From Clavelina lepadiformis (Eukaryota > Chordata > Ascidiacea > Aplousobranchia > Clavelinidae): DNA of 64,000 nucleotides. The first letter of the stretch is position 1. The number at the start of each line of letters is the position of its first letter. A program made the position numbers and the translations under genes. Shown in pieces: positions 12,120-23,183 of the stretch. Under the pieces are notes generated by a model, which saw only the letters and a program-made list of their open reading frames with translations, searched no databases and had not been told where the DNA came from. Location: positions 622,501 through 686,500 of the forward strand of contig NC_135243.1 of NCBI RefSeq assembly GCF_947623445.1. Reading direction: 5' to 3'.

Positions 12120-12330
12120 AAAACTCAACACTCGCTCACAACCGCACTGCAAAATTTCGAGATCTTGGATAGCTCGGCTAAAAAGCTTGTAACAAGCAAA
12201 AATTTGTGTTGAAAATACCACTGTTTACTAGTAATTGTCACCGGTTTCACAATAAGCAAAACGTTCAGAGCAGTCCTTGTATCTAGTACCATGTCGCCTA
12301 TAATTCCACTATGATAAACAAATTTCACTC
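12120..12330 (-). pseudogene. Inverted relic of WSCD exon 7 and the preceding intron
   Basis: Read on the minus strand, the open frame ends FLAELSKISKFCSAVVSEC. This aligns with the start of WSCD exon 7 ([19 protein letters not shown]) directly after an intron-like TTTTTAG acceptor. The sequence before it resembles intron 6 of copy 3 (shared GCTTATTG block). It is a short, degenerate, inverted piece of a further WSCD copy lying just downstream of copy 2. The flanks 11930-12120 and 12330-12880 show nothing else I can name. Confidence 0.6.
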
Positions 12331-12879
12331 GAAATGTGTAAAATCAGTCAAGGCCCGTTACTGTCTTTCTCAGTTTTGTCAGTTCTGTGGCAGTAATAGT
12401 GCTCGCTAATATACCGGTAGATGGTGTCGTACCACAACATAGAAGCATTAATACAGATGATTGCTATTCTTATTTCATTTGGTCGTCAGCAGATATGCGC
12501 TTTTTGTTGGGCTACCTTCACCTGTACATAAATTTGAAGAATACCCGGAAAAGAGTGTTTGGCAACCTTCGTTTTGAATTCGTCAGGTGCGGTTGGTATT
12601 GTTTATTTCAATTCTTCATTCTTCTAAAAAGCTAAGTTGGGTTTGTATGGTCATGTTTTTATGTGCTCTTCCATCGCAACCGGAGCCGGATTCAGACCCA
12701 GGTAGGCCTGGGGCTAAAAGATATCAAGGGGTCTATGCGAAATTTTGTCTCAACCATTTAATACGAAACAAAATACGGACAGATTATTTACAAACACTAT
12801 TTTCCCAAACGTGTAATAAAAAAGCCTTGTTAAAATATTTAACCAACACATTCTCTTTAAATCACATTTAAAAGCTTCG

Positions 12880-14430
12880 ATTGTTTAAGAAAGCAAAAAC
12901 ATTATATATATATATTGGTTATAATGGGTTTAGGGAGTTGAACTGGTGGCTAATTGGGATCAAATAAATTACGTTGTTCGACGACCTAATATTTTTACAA
13001 ACCAAGGTGTTTGTTTGCTAAAGTTTTGTGTGCTGCTCTGCACTCTACTGAGCGTTAATATGCACGAAATCTTCCTACAGTTCTTTTGTATTAGCTGTTC
13101 ATTTAATCGAGTGTGGTGCAAAGCAGCCCAGCTTCACCGTGCTCTATCTATGAAAACCACGCCCACGAGCCGAGTTCAGTTTAACAGAAGACAAGAGATG
13201 TTCAAGATTTAAGATTCAAATAAAGTTAGTTTTACAAAACAAACATGCAGGTTTAACAAATGGTAGTCAAACTGAGTCAATTATAGGCTGCACACATGAT
13301 ATGGTATTTTTCATGAGTTTTTTAAGTCGCCATTTATGAGTTTGATTGTGATGGCATAATGAGGCTGCCATACATAGGTCGTGTCTATCTTCTTCCTTCT
13401 GCGAGCAAGTGTGGGTTTAGTAAATACGATCCATGTTGTTTCCTCTTAGTGTCATATTCGTTGGAATTTTCAAGGAAAACGACAAAATGGAAACGGTATT
13501 ACACGCTCTGTAGCAAGGACTCGAAAACGCCTAAGACGGTTCGCTCCTTACCAATGAGCGAAATATCGTCAAGTAAGTCACAAAAATTCTTTTCAGTCCA
13601 AAAATGACAAAGGTAGGCAGACAGGAGGTACGACGTTGAAGGCGGATAACTGTCCACCACAAAGAAGGCAATATCGGTTCCTGGAAGAAAGGAAGTTGAG
13701 TTATGTTACTTATATATTAAAGTTTAAATGATATTAAATTTATGTTATTTTAGATATAATATTATATTATAATTATACTATATTATTAATTAATAATATT
13801 ATTAATATTATATTATATGTTATATTCTATATTAATATAATATTAGTTGAACCATGACGTCATATTAAGACGTCTGGCTGCTCTTGAGCGAGCACGAATT
13901 GTTCCAGAAAGGTTGTGAAATGGTGACAATATCAACATCTGAATTCTCAAGGAAACCAAGAAAAGGAGGTCGCACCCTTTCTTGGTTCTTAGAAACCTTT
14001 ACAAAATGATGTGAAACTTTCCTCCAAAACCAACAGTTTCTTTTCTTGCAGGCAAACTATTTGTGTTTAATTTATGAAAGCTATTTTTTTGAGAAAACGT
14101 AGATTTTCTGAGTGAGCCAAAAGCTCCAAATATCAACGACCACAGTTTGCCGACCACTGCTCTTACCTAATGGAATCGCTGTGGTTAATTTAAGTTTGCC
14201 GACGCTACTTTCATTCTGTACCTTCTGTTTCCAGTTCTTACCGGACCATTTTCGGTATTCCCCCTTACGTCATCACTATGCACTGATGTTGGACTTCGTG
14301 TTGATGTCAGTTGTCCTTTTGATAGGAAGATTGGGCTCGTATCTTGTCTTATGATTAATGTAGCTCTAGGCTTCTTTTATTCAATCATTTGTTGGTTTCT
14401 TGTATTGCTGGATCTTATTTCGCCTACAAT
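12880..14430. repeat. Spacer S', second copy of 6600-9020
   Basis: Collinear with 6600-7780 and then 8700-9000. The boundary at about 14148 joins CGACCACAG directly to TTTGCCGACCACTG, which fits a deletion of some 900 bp relative to spacer S. AT-rich dinucleotide-like tracts at 13720-13850 have expanded compared with 7390-7470. No gene is seen. Confidence 0.75.
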
Positions 14431-14439
14431 GACACTGAC

Positions 14440-14765
14440 GTAGATTTGATTGACGTCATTCCAAAAGGAAATATTAGAGCCAAGATGCTATGACAACCTT
14501 CTTATTGGCAGAAATTTGTCGTTAATGTTAAACCGATCTTTATCAATTATATGCTATGAACAAACTAGAGAGCTAGTGATGTGTATAACGTGGTACTTAT
14601 GAAACGAGAGAAGAAACCTTTAATATATTGCTGAAAGCCTGCGTTATTTGTTTCCAAATGACATTTTATGTTTCTTTATAATAATAAGCTTATTTCATAT
14701 TTCATGTAATACTCATGAAAAGAGAGAGGAAGCCTTTAACACTATATGTTGCTGAAAGCCTTGTG
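14440..14765 (+). promoter_or_regulatory. Orphan copy of the WSCD upstream region
   Basis: This matches the DNA immediately upstream of WSCD copies 2 and 3 (about 9020-9300 and 18600-18850): AAACTAGAGAGCTAGTGATG, the GTATAACGTGGTACT block, and the ATAATAATAAGCTT block. Part of it is tandemly repeated (14565-14690 and 14700-14765). No WSCD exon 1 follows, so this is either the upstream relic of a lost gene copy or a displaced regulatory segment. Promoter function is inferred only from its position in front of the other two copies. Confidence 0.5.
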
Positions 14766-15975
14766 GACACAGATGGTTTAAACTTTAAAGCGACAACTGT
14801 CTAAATTAAATCGGTGATGTCATCGCGCTAAGCTCAGTTTAATAAGACTCAGGCACCTTTATCTCAACACAAACTATGTCGCTAGCAATATATACATCGT
14901 GTTGTCACACCTAGTTCGCCACGTTTTAACCGGCTGGACATTTTATCCAGACCAACATTTTAACTTGAATCGGCGGCTGAGGAAATTTTCTTTTAAAAGT
15001 TTTGTGATACTTAAAGATATAAACATATGAGGACAATGAAGCAAATATCAAAATATTATGCACTACCAACAATTTTGTTTCTTCACGCACGTCCCTAAAC
15101 GTGTGGTGAATAATAAACTGTGGCAATTTCCTGTTTTATGGGATGATGTACACGATTTTCATGAGATAAGTATAAGCGTTCACTTACGAGGTTTTTCCAG
15201 GTCTAAGTTGAACTCTCTACAGTCTATTATACAATTTACTGTTTCGTGATGTTATTCTGGTCTTTAGTGAAATTGGAATATATTACGATGACAACAAAAT
15301 GGACATTTATATAGACATACTTTTTCGAGTTAATAGGAAGTTCAGTAATAACAGAATGCTGATTGAGGAAAGCTTCACGGCCAGTAGATATGAGACTCAT
15401 TGAATATAGCCAGAACAAGGCAAGCTATATTTTTGCAGCCACCACCTACAGTACTGCATAGTTGTGACACAAAATCAACCGAAAAACAACTGGTGGTTAC
15501 AACCAACTGGTTGAATCTTCTTGTAAGTTTTACAAATTTATTTTAAGCCTTGTCTCTTGCCTTACTAAAAAATGCCGTCGGATTTGGTGTACATGTTGCT
15601 TTCTCTTGGACTCCCAATTTTGCGTCTTATTTCTTTTTCAAGTCAAGTCTCTGTATCGCCGAGTCCACTTTCTCTTTGACTGCGTCCGACGTAGACGCAA
15701 CGGACGTCATTCGAACAATAAATATTACAGCCAAGATTCTATAGAACAACCCTATTATTGGTAGACCCTTCGAATTACACAAATGGTTAAACCCATTGTC
15801 AATTACGAGCAACCAATTCAGTCAGTCACCAATGTAGCTTAAAAGTAAGCGTAACGTCGATAGAAAGTATTTTTTCATAAATGTAATACATTATACTGTA
15901 TTACAAAGTTGTTCTGTGAGAAAATTTTCATTACCGTTGATGTTTAAATTTATTTTCTACCTTATTAGGTAAGCA
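14765..15975. other. Intergenic, includes the 14876-15057 duplicate of 1-190
   Basis: Apart from the 182-bp segment shared with the start of the window and short pieces resembling the spacer (15690-15740), no repeat or gene is recognised. Small open frames are unsupported. Confidence 0.5.
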
Positions 15976-15976
15976 T

Positions 15977-18448
15977 TAGTAAGTAAGTAAGTAAGGTGAG
16001 GTAAGGCTAGGGTAAGGTAGGGTAAGGTAGGGTAAGGTAGGGTAAGGTAGGGTAAGGTAGGGTAAGGTAGGGTAAGGTAGGGTAAGGTAGGGTAAGGTAG
16101 GGTAAGGTAGGGTAAGGTAGGGTAAGGTAGGGTAAGGTAGGGTAAGGTAGGGTAAGGTAGGGTAAGGTAGGGTAAGGTAGGGTAAGGTAGGGTAAGGTAG
16201 GGTAAGGTAGGGTAAGGTAGGGTAAGGTAGGGTAAGGTAGGGTAAGGTAGGGTAAGGTAGGGTAAGGTAGGGTAAGGTAGGGTAAGGTAGGGTAAGGTAG
16301 GGTAAGGTAGGGTAAGGTAGGGTAAGGTAGGGTAAGGTAGGGTAAGGTAGGGTAAGGTAGGGTAAGGTAGGGTAAGGTAGGGTAAGGTAGGGTAAGGTAG
16401 GGTAAGGTAGGGTAAGGTAGGGTAAGGTAGGGTAAGGTAGGGTAAGGTAGGGTAAGGTAGGGTAAGGTAGGGTAAGGTAGGGTAAGGTAGGGTAAGGTAG
16501 GGTAAGGTAGGGTAAGGTAGGGTAAGGTAGGGTAAGGTAGGGTAAGGTAGGGTAAGGTAGGGTAAGGTAGGGTAAGGTAGGGTAAGGTAGGGTAAGGTAG
16601 GGTAAGGTAGGGTAAGGTAGGGTAAGGTAGGGTAAGGTAGGGTAAGGTAGGGTAAGGTAGGGTAAGGTAGGGTAAGGTAGGGTAAGGTAGGGTAAGGTAG
16701 GGTAAGGTAGGGTAAGGTAGGGTAAGGTAGGGTAAGGTAGGGTAAGGTAGGGTAAGGTAGGGTAAGGTAGGGTAAGGTAGGGTAAGGTAGGGTAAGGTAG
16801 GGTAAGGTAGGGTAAGGTAGGGTAAGGTAGGGTAAGGTAGGGTAAGGTAGGGTAAGGTAGGGTAAGGTAGGGTAAGGTAGGGTAAGGTAGGGTAAGGTAG
16901 GGTAAGGTAGGGTAAGGTAGGGTAAGGTAGGGTAAGGTAGGGTAAGGTAGGGTAAGGTAGGGTAAGGTAGGGTAAGGTAGGGTAAGGTAGGGTAAGGTAG
17001 GGTAAGGTAGGGTAAGGTAGGGTAAGGTAGGGTAAGGTAGGGTAAGGTAGGGTAAGGTAGGGTAAGGTAGGGTAAGGTAGGGTAAGGTAGGGTAAGGTAG
17101 GGTAAGGTAGGGTAAGGTAGGGTAAGGTAGGGTAAGGTAGGGTAAGGTAGGGTAAGGTAGGGTAAGGTAGGGTAAGGTAGGGTAAGGTAGGGTAAGGTAG
17201 GGTAAGGTAGGGTAAGGTAGGGTAAGGTAGGGTAAGGTAGGGTAAGGTAGGGTAAGGTAGGGTAAGGTAGGGTAAGGTAGGGTAAGGTAGGGTAAGGTAG
17301 GGTAAGGTAGGGTAAGGTAGGGTAAGGTAGGGTAAGGTAGGGTAAGGTAGGGTAAGGTAGGGTAAGGTAGGGTAAGGTAGGGTAAGGTAGGGTAAGGTAG
17401 GGTAAGGTAGGGTAAGGTAGGGTAAGGTAGGGTAAGGTAGGGTAAGGTAGGGTAAGGTAGGGTAAGGTAGGGTAAGGTAGGGTAAGGTAGGGTAAGGTAG
17501 GGTAAGGTAGGGTAAGGTAGGGTAAGGTAGGGTAAGGTAGGGTAAGGTAGGGTAAGGTAGGGTAAGGTAGGGTAAGGTAGGGTAAGGTAGGGTAAGGTAG
17601 GGTAAGGTAGGGTAAGGTAGGGTAAGGTAGGGTAAGGTAGGGTAAGGTAGGGTAAGGTAGGGTAAGGTAGGGTAAGGTAGGGTAAGGTAGGGTAAGGTAG
17701 GGTAAGGTAGGGTAAGGTAGGGTAAGGTAGGGTAAGGTAGGGTAAGGTAGGGTAAGGTAGGGTAAGGTAGGGTAAGGTAGGGTAAGGTAGGGTAAGGTAG
17801 GGTAAGGTAGGGTAAGGTAGGGTAAGGTAGGGTAAGGTAGGGTGAGGTAGGGTGAGGTAGGGTGAGGTAGGGTGAGGTAGGGTGAGGTAGGGTGAGGTAG
17901 GGTAAGGTAGGGTGAGGTAGGGTGAGGTAGGGTGAGGTAGGGTAAGGTAGGGTAAGGTAGGGTAAGGTAGGGTAAGATAGGGTAAGGTAGGGTGAGGTAG
18001 GGTAAGGTAGGGTGAGGTAGGGTGAGGTAGGGTGAGGTAGGGTGAGGTAGGGTGAGGTAGGGTGAGGTAGGGTGAGGTAGGGTGAGGTAGGGTGAGGTAG
18101 GGTAAGGTAGGGTAAGGTAGGGTAAGGTAGGGTAAGGTAGGGTAAGGTAGGGTAAGGTAGGGTAAGGTAGGGTAAGGTAAGGTAAGGTAGGGTAAGGTAG
18201 GGTGAGGTAGGGTGAGGTAGGGTGAGGTAGGGTGAGGTAGGGTGAGGTAGGGTGAGGTAGGGTGAGGTAGGGTGAGGTAGGGTGAGGTAGGGTGAGGTAG
18301 GGTGAGGTAGGGTAAGGTAGGGTAAGGTAGGGTAAGGTAGGGTAAGGTAGGGTAAGGTAGGGTAAGGTAGGGTAAGGTAGGGTAAGGTAAGGTAAGGTAG
18401 GGTAAGGTAGGGTAAGGTAGGGTAAGGTAAGGTAAGGTAGGGTAAGGT
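15977..18448 (+). repeat. Decamer satellite GGTAAGGTAG, about 245 units
   Basis: Starts in an AGTA-rich run, becomes a perfect 10-bp repeat at 16011 and runs to 18448. The first 1.8 kb is almost invariant. From about 17841 onward blocks of GGTGAGGTAG alternate with the original unit, and a few units read GGTAAGATAG or GGTAAGGTAA. The + strand has no cytosine over about 2.4 kb, an extreme strand asymmetry. Every unit retains GTRAG, the core of a 5' splice site. The array splits the spacer upstream of the intact WSCD gene; sequence after it (18449-18600) again matches the other spacers. True length may differ, since such arrays are often collapsed or stretched in assemblies. Confidence 0.97.
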
Positions 18449-18454
18449 GTTCTG

Positions 18455-18911
18455 TATTTTCAGTACATTCTGCTTCCAGTTCTTACCAGTTTATTTTCGG
18501 TTTATTTATTGACGCCGTCATACTCTAAGCTATAGCGGAATCGCTGTCGTTAGTTTCAGTTTGTCGACGCTACTTTCATTCTGTAAATTGCCGATTGCTC
18601 GGTTGACGTCTTTCGAAGAATAAATATTAGAGCCAAGATGCTATGACAACCTTCTTATTGGCAGAAATTTGTCGTTAATGTTTAAATTATCTTTATCAAT
18701 TATATGCTATGAACAAACTAGAGAGCTAGTGATGTGTATAACGTGGTACTCATGAAATAAGAGAGGAAGCCTTTGACACTGTATGTTGCTGAAAGCTGCG
18801 TTAATTGTTTTCAAATAAAATTTTATGTCCATATAATAATAAGCTTTTTTCTCTAATTAATTTTCAACCAAATATAGATTTTCTGAGTGTGCCAGGGACC
18901 AAAACCCACAC
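18455..18911 (+). promoter_or_regulatory. Upstream region of intact WSCD gene
   Basis: Conserved with about 9020-9360 in front of copy 2 and with the orphan block at 14440-14765. It lies between the decamer array and the start codon and contains AT-rich TATA-like words (ATATAATAATAAGC). Conservation among copies and position suggest a promoter; no transcription start is visible. Confidence 0.4.
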
Positions 18912-21900
18912 ATGGCATCTAAACCTACAAGCTCGATGAAAACGAGTCTTATGATGTTGAAATGTTGGAACAGAAGAAAAGCTTTATCAATCATCTGCAT
19001 TCTTGCCATGCTTGTATGGTACCAGGGTTACTCTGCGTTCATCGCAACATCACAAGACAGCATCTTATCAATGCATATTGAAAGAAGAAATGAATTGACG
19101 TAAAAATTTCTAAAAATGACATTAGATGTATTAGCACTGCACCTAATTGCTACTGATATGCTGCACGGTTAACCAAAGTATTTAAAACCTGCTGGATTTA
19201 AGTCTTGAAATGATGAAGTCTTTTTATGTTTTTGCAGTGAATTGGAATTATACAAAATGAAGACGAACTTTCATTGTGAAGGTAACAAAAGATAAAAGCA
19301 CATACTGACAACATAAAACAAAAACAAGAACAATCCACTTTATGCTTATTTATTTTACCTAGCGTTCTTCACGAATACACAAAAGCAATAAAAATGATAT
19401 AGCAGAACTTTTAAGTTCACTTTGGGAATTTTGTGAGACTTTAAAATGTAAGATATGTAAAAGTATGATGTTTAAACTTCGTCTGATAACGTTTATTAAA
19501 ATTGTCATTTAAAAGTGTCATTGACAAGTGTTTGCTTCTTTAGTACATAAAGTCGGATGTTTCCAATCGAAAAAGTTGAATGTAGAAACCACTCTATCCT
19601 TAACGGAATTTAATTATATGACACACAACTGGTGTCTTTCATTATGCTCGTCCAGGTAAAGAATAAAATTCTGAGCAGCCTAAGTGCCGTTTTCTGACCG
19701 CTTAAGCGGGTTGGATTTAATATATCTGAAATCATTTTCAATATTTATAAAGATCTGCAAACTACGCTGGCTTAAAATCCGGAGACACTTGCATTTGCGG
19801 ACAGGAAGTGACGCAATTTGCCGAACTCCAGTACACAAATTGCTCAACTCGTTGCAGAGGAGGAACAGGAACATGTGGTGGTGGTGATGCTGTTCAGGTT
19901 TTCAGAATCGTATCACCTTGTTTTCAAGGTCATGTGACTTCATGTTTCATTTATGAAAAATTATCACTACGTAACACAATTTTTGTTTGGCTACTTCTTT
20001 GAATGCCCCTGTATGTTTTTTTGGGTGCTGAGTTCAAAAATCCAGTTATTTTTGTCGTACCATCGTTACTTTTTGAGATATTCAAACTTTTTTTTCATCT
20101 GATGTAGCAATTTGTGCTCTACTATCGCAGTAGATTTTAACTCAACATCAAAGTTCTGTTCGGTTTATTAAACGCAAAAGCCAGTTTAAAAACGTTACTA
20201 AGGAAGGCTTGAAGATAAATGTACAGTAACATTGTTTTTTTTAAACAGTAAGAGTCATTCAAAAATGTACTTTTGAGTGAGCCTTTCTTTTTTGACCACT
20301 CCTGTCTTGCCTTACCGAAGACGAAATGTAGTCTCTCATCATTGCACTATCCCAGCGGCCTTTATATCGTTTTTCCATTGGCTCAATATCCTGATGAAAT
20401 CTCTCACCATTCTCCTCACTGAAGTCACCAAGATTTTCTCCAGATCCAGATGGGAATATAAAAAATGAAGTTTGACAGACATGTGACAACCCATGTTCTG
20501 GTAACTTTTAATAAGTTTTTCCACAAACTATTTGTAATTTCGATTCCTTTTATTTCCCAAAAATCCATCAACCACTCTACGAAATGTTTGCCACGCTTCT
20601 TTTTCTGTTTCATTCATTTTTTCTTCCAAGCTTTTACACTTTAACATTGTGTTTATCTGAGGACCAACAAATATTCCTCCTTTTATTTTGGTAACTGATA
20701 GTCTGGGAAAAATTGAACGGATTTCTTGAAAAATTGTCTCTGAAAATGCAAAGCTTTGACAAACTGTTTTACCAGAACTAAGTCGATATAAAGTGGTGGT
20801 AGTAAAACTTTTTTCCAGCTTACAAAAGGCTCCCTAATAACGTTGTACATTCCTGGGGTTAGTTTTTCCCGTGTCGGCCAATGAATTTTCTCATGGTGCT
20901 CACCGTCAGCTCTGGTATTCCACAAGCACAAAAAGTAAGAGTATTTTGTGTATCCACCCTGCAGACCAAGCAAAAATCCCAACATTTTAAAGTCACCACC
21001 AACATACCGTTTAAACTGAGCTAACTGATTTTAATGAGCAGTTGCTTGACGTTTTTGTACTCTTCTTTCATCTGTAATGAATAAGCAAGTGGAATTGATG
21101 GGTATATGTAGCCATTGTGAAGTAACATTGCTTTAAGACTTTTGGTAGAACTATTAATGCAAAGCCGCCACTGAGTAGGATCATAATCTATTCCAAAAAC
21201 ACTAAACAGTCCTTCCACATCTTTACAATAGCAAAGGTCTTCAATAACATCAAAGTAGACAGAAAACTCCAAGTGCCTATTTCTGTTGGCAGTATCATCA
21301 GTCACACATGCCCATTCACTTCCTCAAGTAAATAAGATGTCTATTTACAACATCATAATGCTGATAGACACAGATCATAGCAATCATAACTGCATAAAAA
21401 AAACCACAGTTAACGAAAAATTATAAAAAACGAAATTCTTTGTATCTTGTTAACGATCGATGATAGAAAAAGTCTGATAGCATTATTGGAATCAGCGCTT
21501 AAAAATCATACAGAAACACTTAAAAAATGTAGCCAAACAAACTTTTTTTAAATTTTGTTACGTAGTTATCAAGGGCCCCATGCTTACATTGTCAATCATT
21601 TCCTAAACAACCAAATAATAACCAAATAACCAATTTTATCAAACAAAAGTATTTAGGACATGAAGTCTCTACAACTATCGAAAAATCAAACTTTTTGGGC
21701 TGTTTCTTTCCAAGTTCAAGCTCTGAGGAAGAAGATTACTCTTACAGGAAGAATCTTAGTCATCTTGATTGCATATTATTTTGTAACATGCAGATGCTAT
21801 CGTTGGCGACATTGAATGACAAAAACGCATGTAAATGTGGTCAATTTAATGAGAGGTAAGTCTTTAAAATGTTATCTATGTATCGGAGCACGCTTGGCAC

Positions 21901-23183
21901 TATGTTAGGTTGCTTTTATTTCCATTGGAGTTGCTGTAGTTTAAAGAGAGTTTTCTTATTACGCTTTCAAGTGCATGCTTTTACTAACCGTTGTTAAAAT
22001 CTAAACCCTAAACAGTCGTGAACAGAAAAATTAAAAGATTGAGAATTTTTTGATGTTTTTGGTCTATTCCTTTAGATTTAATTTGAAAAACAAGATAAAT
22101 TGCACTGAACGACACGTAAAAGTTTATCGGACATTTTCCGAGGATGCAAGATGTGACAACATCCGATTCCTTCCATCTGCGAATTACAGCCAAGCAATCC
22201 TCGCAACATTCCCGGGATCTGGAAACACTTGGACTCGTTATCTTCTCGAAAGAGCTACTGGCATTTACACTGGAAGCGTTTATGGAGACAAACGTTTGTA
22301 CAAAACAGGTAAACATGAAAAATGCTTAGTTGTGCTGCTAGCACTGGACGTATCGCTTATTGCAAATCAGATGGTAGCTGCGAGAAAATGTTTGTGATTA
22401 AAACATGATTATTTTCGTATGTTATAGGATTCCTGGCTGAACCACCCGAGATCTCGAAGGTCCGCAGCGTGGTTGTCAAAGATCACATGCTAGCCAACAA
22501 CACAATGTCGTCATATCAGTCTGCAATTCTCATCATTCGAAACCCGTACGATGCCATGATCGCCGACTTTAATCGATTTGCATCCGATGGAGATCACACT
22601 GCAGTCGTGAGCGAAAAGCGATTTCAATCAAAAGGTAAATACGTTGAAAGGGTCAGTGCGCCATTGCGTCACAAAAACTTTTTTAAGTTTTAGGTTATGT
22701 CATTTGTCGGGAAATGTTGTATGGCTAATTTTTCGGTGAAACTTTTTCAAACTTTTGCTTTTTGTTTACGTCATGCCCGTTGTCATTCTGTCTTTAGAGT
22801 TCGACGATCACTTCAAACGCATATCTCATGTATGGATCAATTTGATTAAAAATGTGGTTACGAGTGGCAAACCATTCATCATAATTGAATTTGGAGAACT
22901 GGTCAACGATCCCATTGCTACAACACTGAAAATGGTCGAGTTTCTGCAGAAGCACACAGTGATATCACCAGACCATCTACAACAACGTATTCTCTGTCTC
23001 AGTCAACAACTGAATGGAGAACATAAAAGAAAAAAACGTAAACTCACCATCGACCCATTTACCAAGGTTATGAAGCAGAAAGTTAATCACGATGTCGGTG
23101 AAGCAAGAAAATTACTAAACGAGCGAAGCGTTGATTTTTTGCTACCAAAATATGAAAGGGAAGTTTTGCAAGAGTTAGTATAG
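18912..23183 (+). CDS. WSCD-type membrane sulfotransferase, intact copy 3
   Basis: Eight exons (18912-19099, 19238-19281, 19544-19655, 19753-19928, 21657-21855, 22076-22308, 22428-22634, 22798-23183) join in phase to 514 aa, close to vertebrate WSCD1/2 at about 570. A type II signal-anchor lies at residues 24-40. WSC1 (about 80-173) has VGCF, MTHNWC and GDTCICG; WSC2 (about 184-258) starts FLGCF. The sulfotransferase domain has the PAPS loop TFPGSGNTW (284-292), the 3'-phosphate motif [15 protein letters not shown] (from 353) and the [10 protein letters not shown] tail. Family knowledge: Golgi type II proteins; WSCD1/2 have recently been assigned sialic-acid O-sulfation. The substrate here is inferred, not shown. 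Intron 4 is 1.7 kb, against 113 bp in copy 2, because of a mobile-element insertion. The gene converges on the CH-domain gene, with 1.2 kb between stop codons. Confidence 0.9.
19985..21600 (-). mobile_element. Degraded element of an uncharacterised recurrent invertebrate family
   Basis: Minus-strand frames between about 20260 and 21305 carry blocks I recognise from a multi-copy, unnamed protein found repeatedly in cnidarian and arthropod genomes: [57 protein letters not shown] and [20 protein letters not shown]. Block order is as in the family. The copy is broken in several places and looks old. It explains why intron 4 of the intact WSCD gene is 1.6 kb longer than in copy 2. Terminal repeats and a target duplication were not found with certainty, so the class is unknown and the ends are estimates taken from the intron comparison. 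Confidence 0.7.

Noticed and set aside
15977-18448. CRISPR array or telomere-like repeat.
   Set aside because: Units are directly contiguous without spacers, and GGTAAGGTAG is not a known telomere unit; it is a simple tandem satellite within an animal gene cluster.
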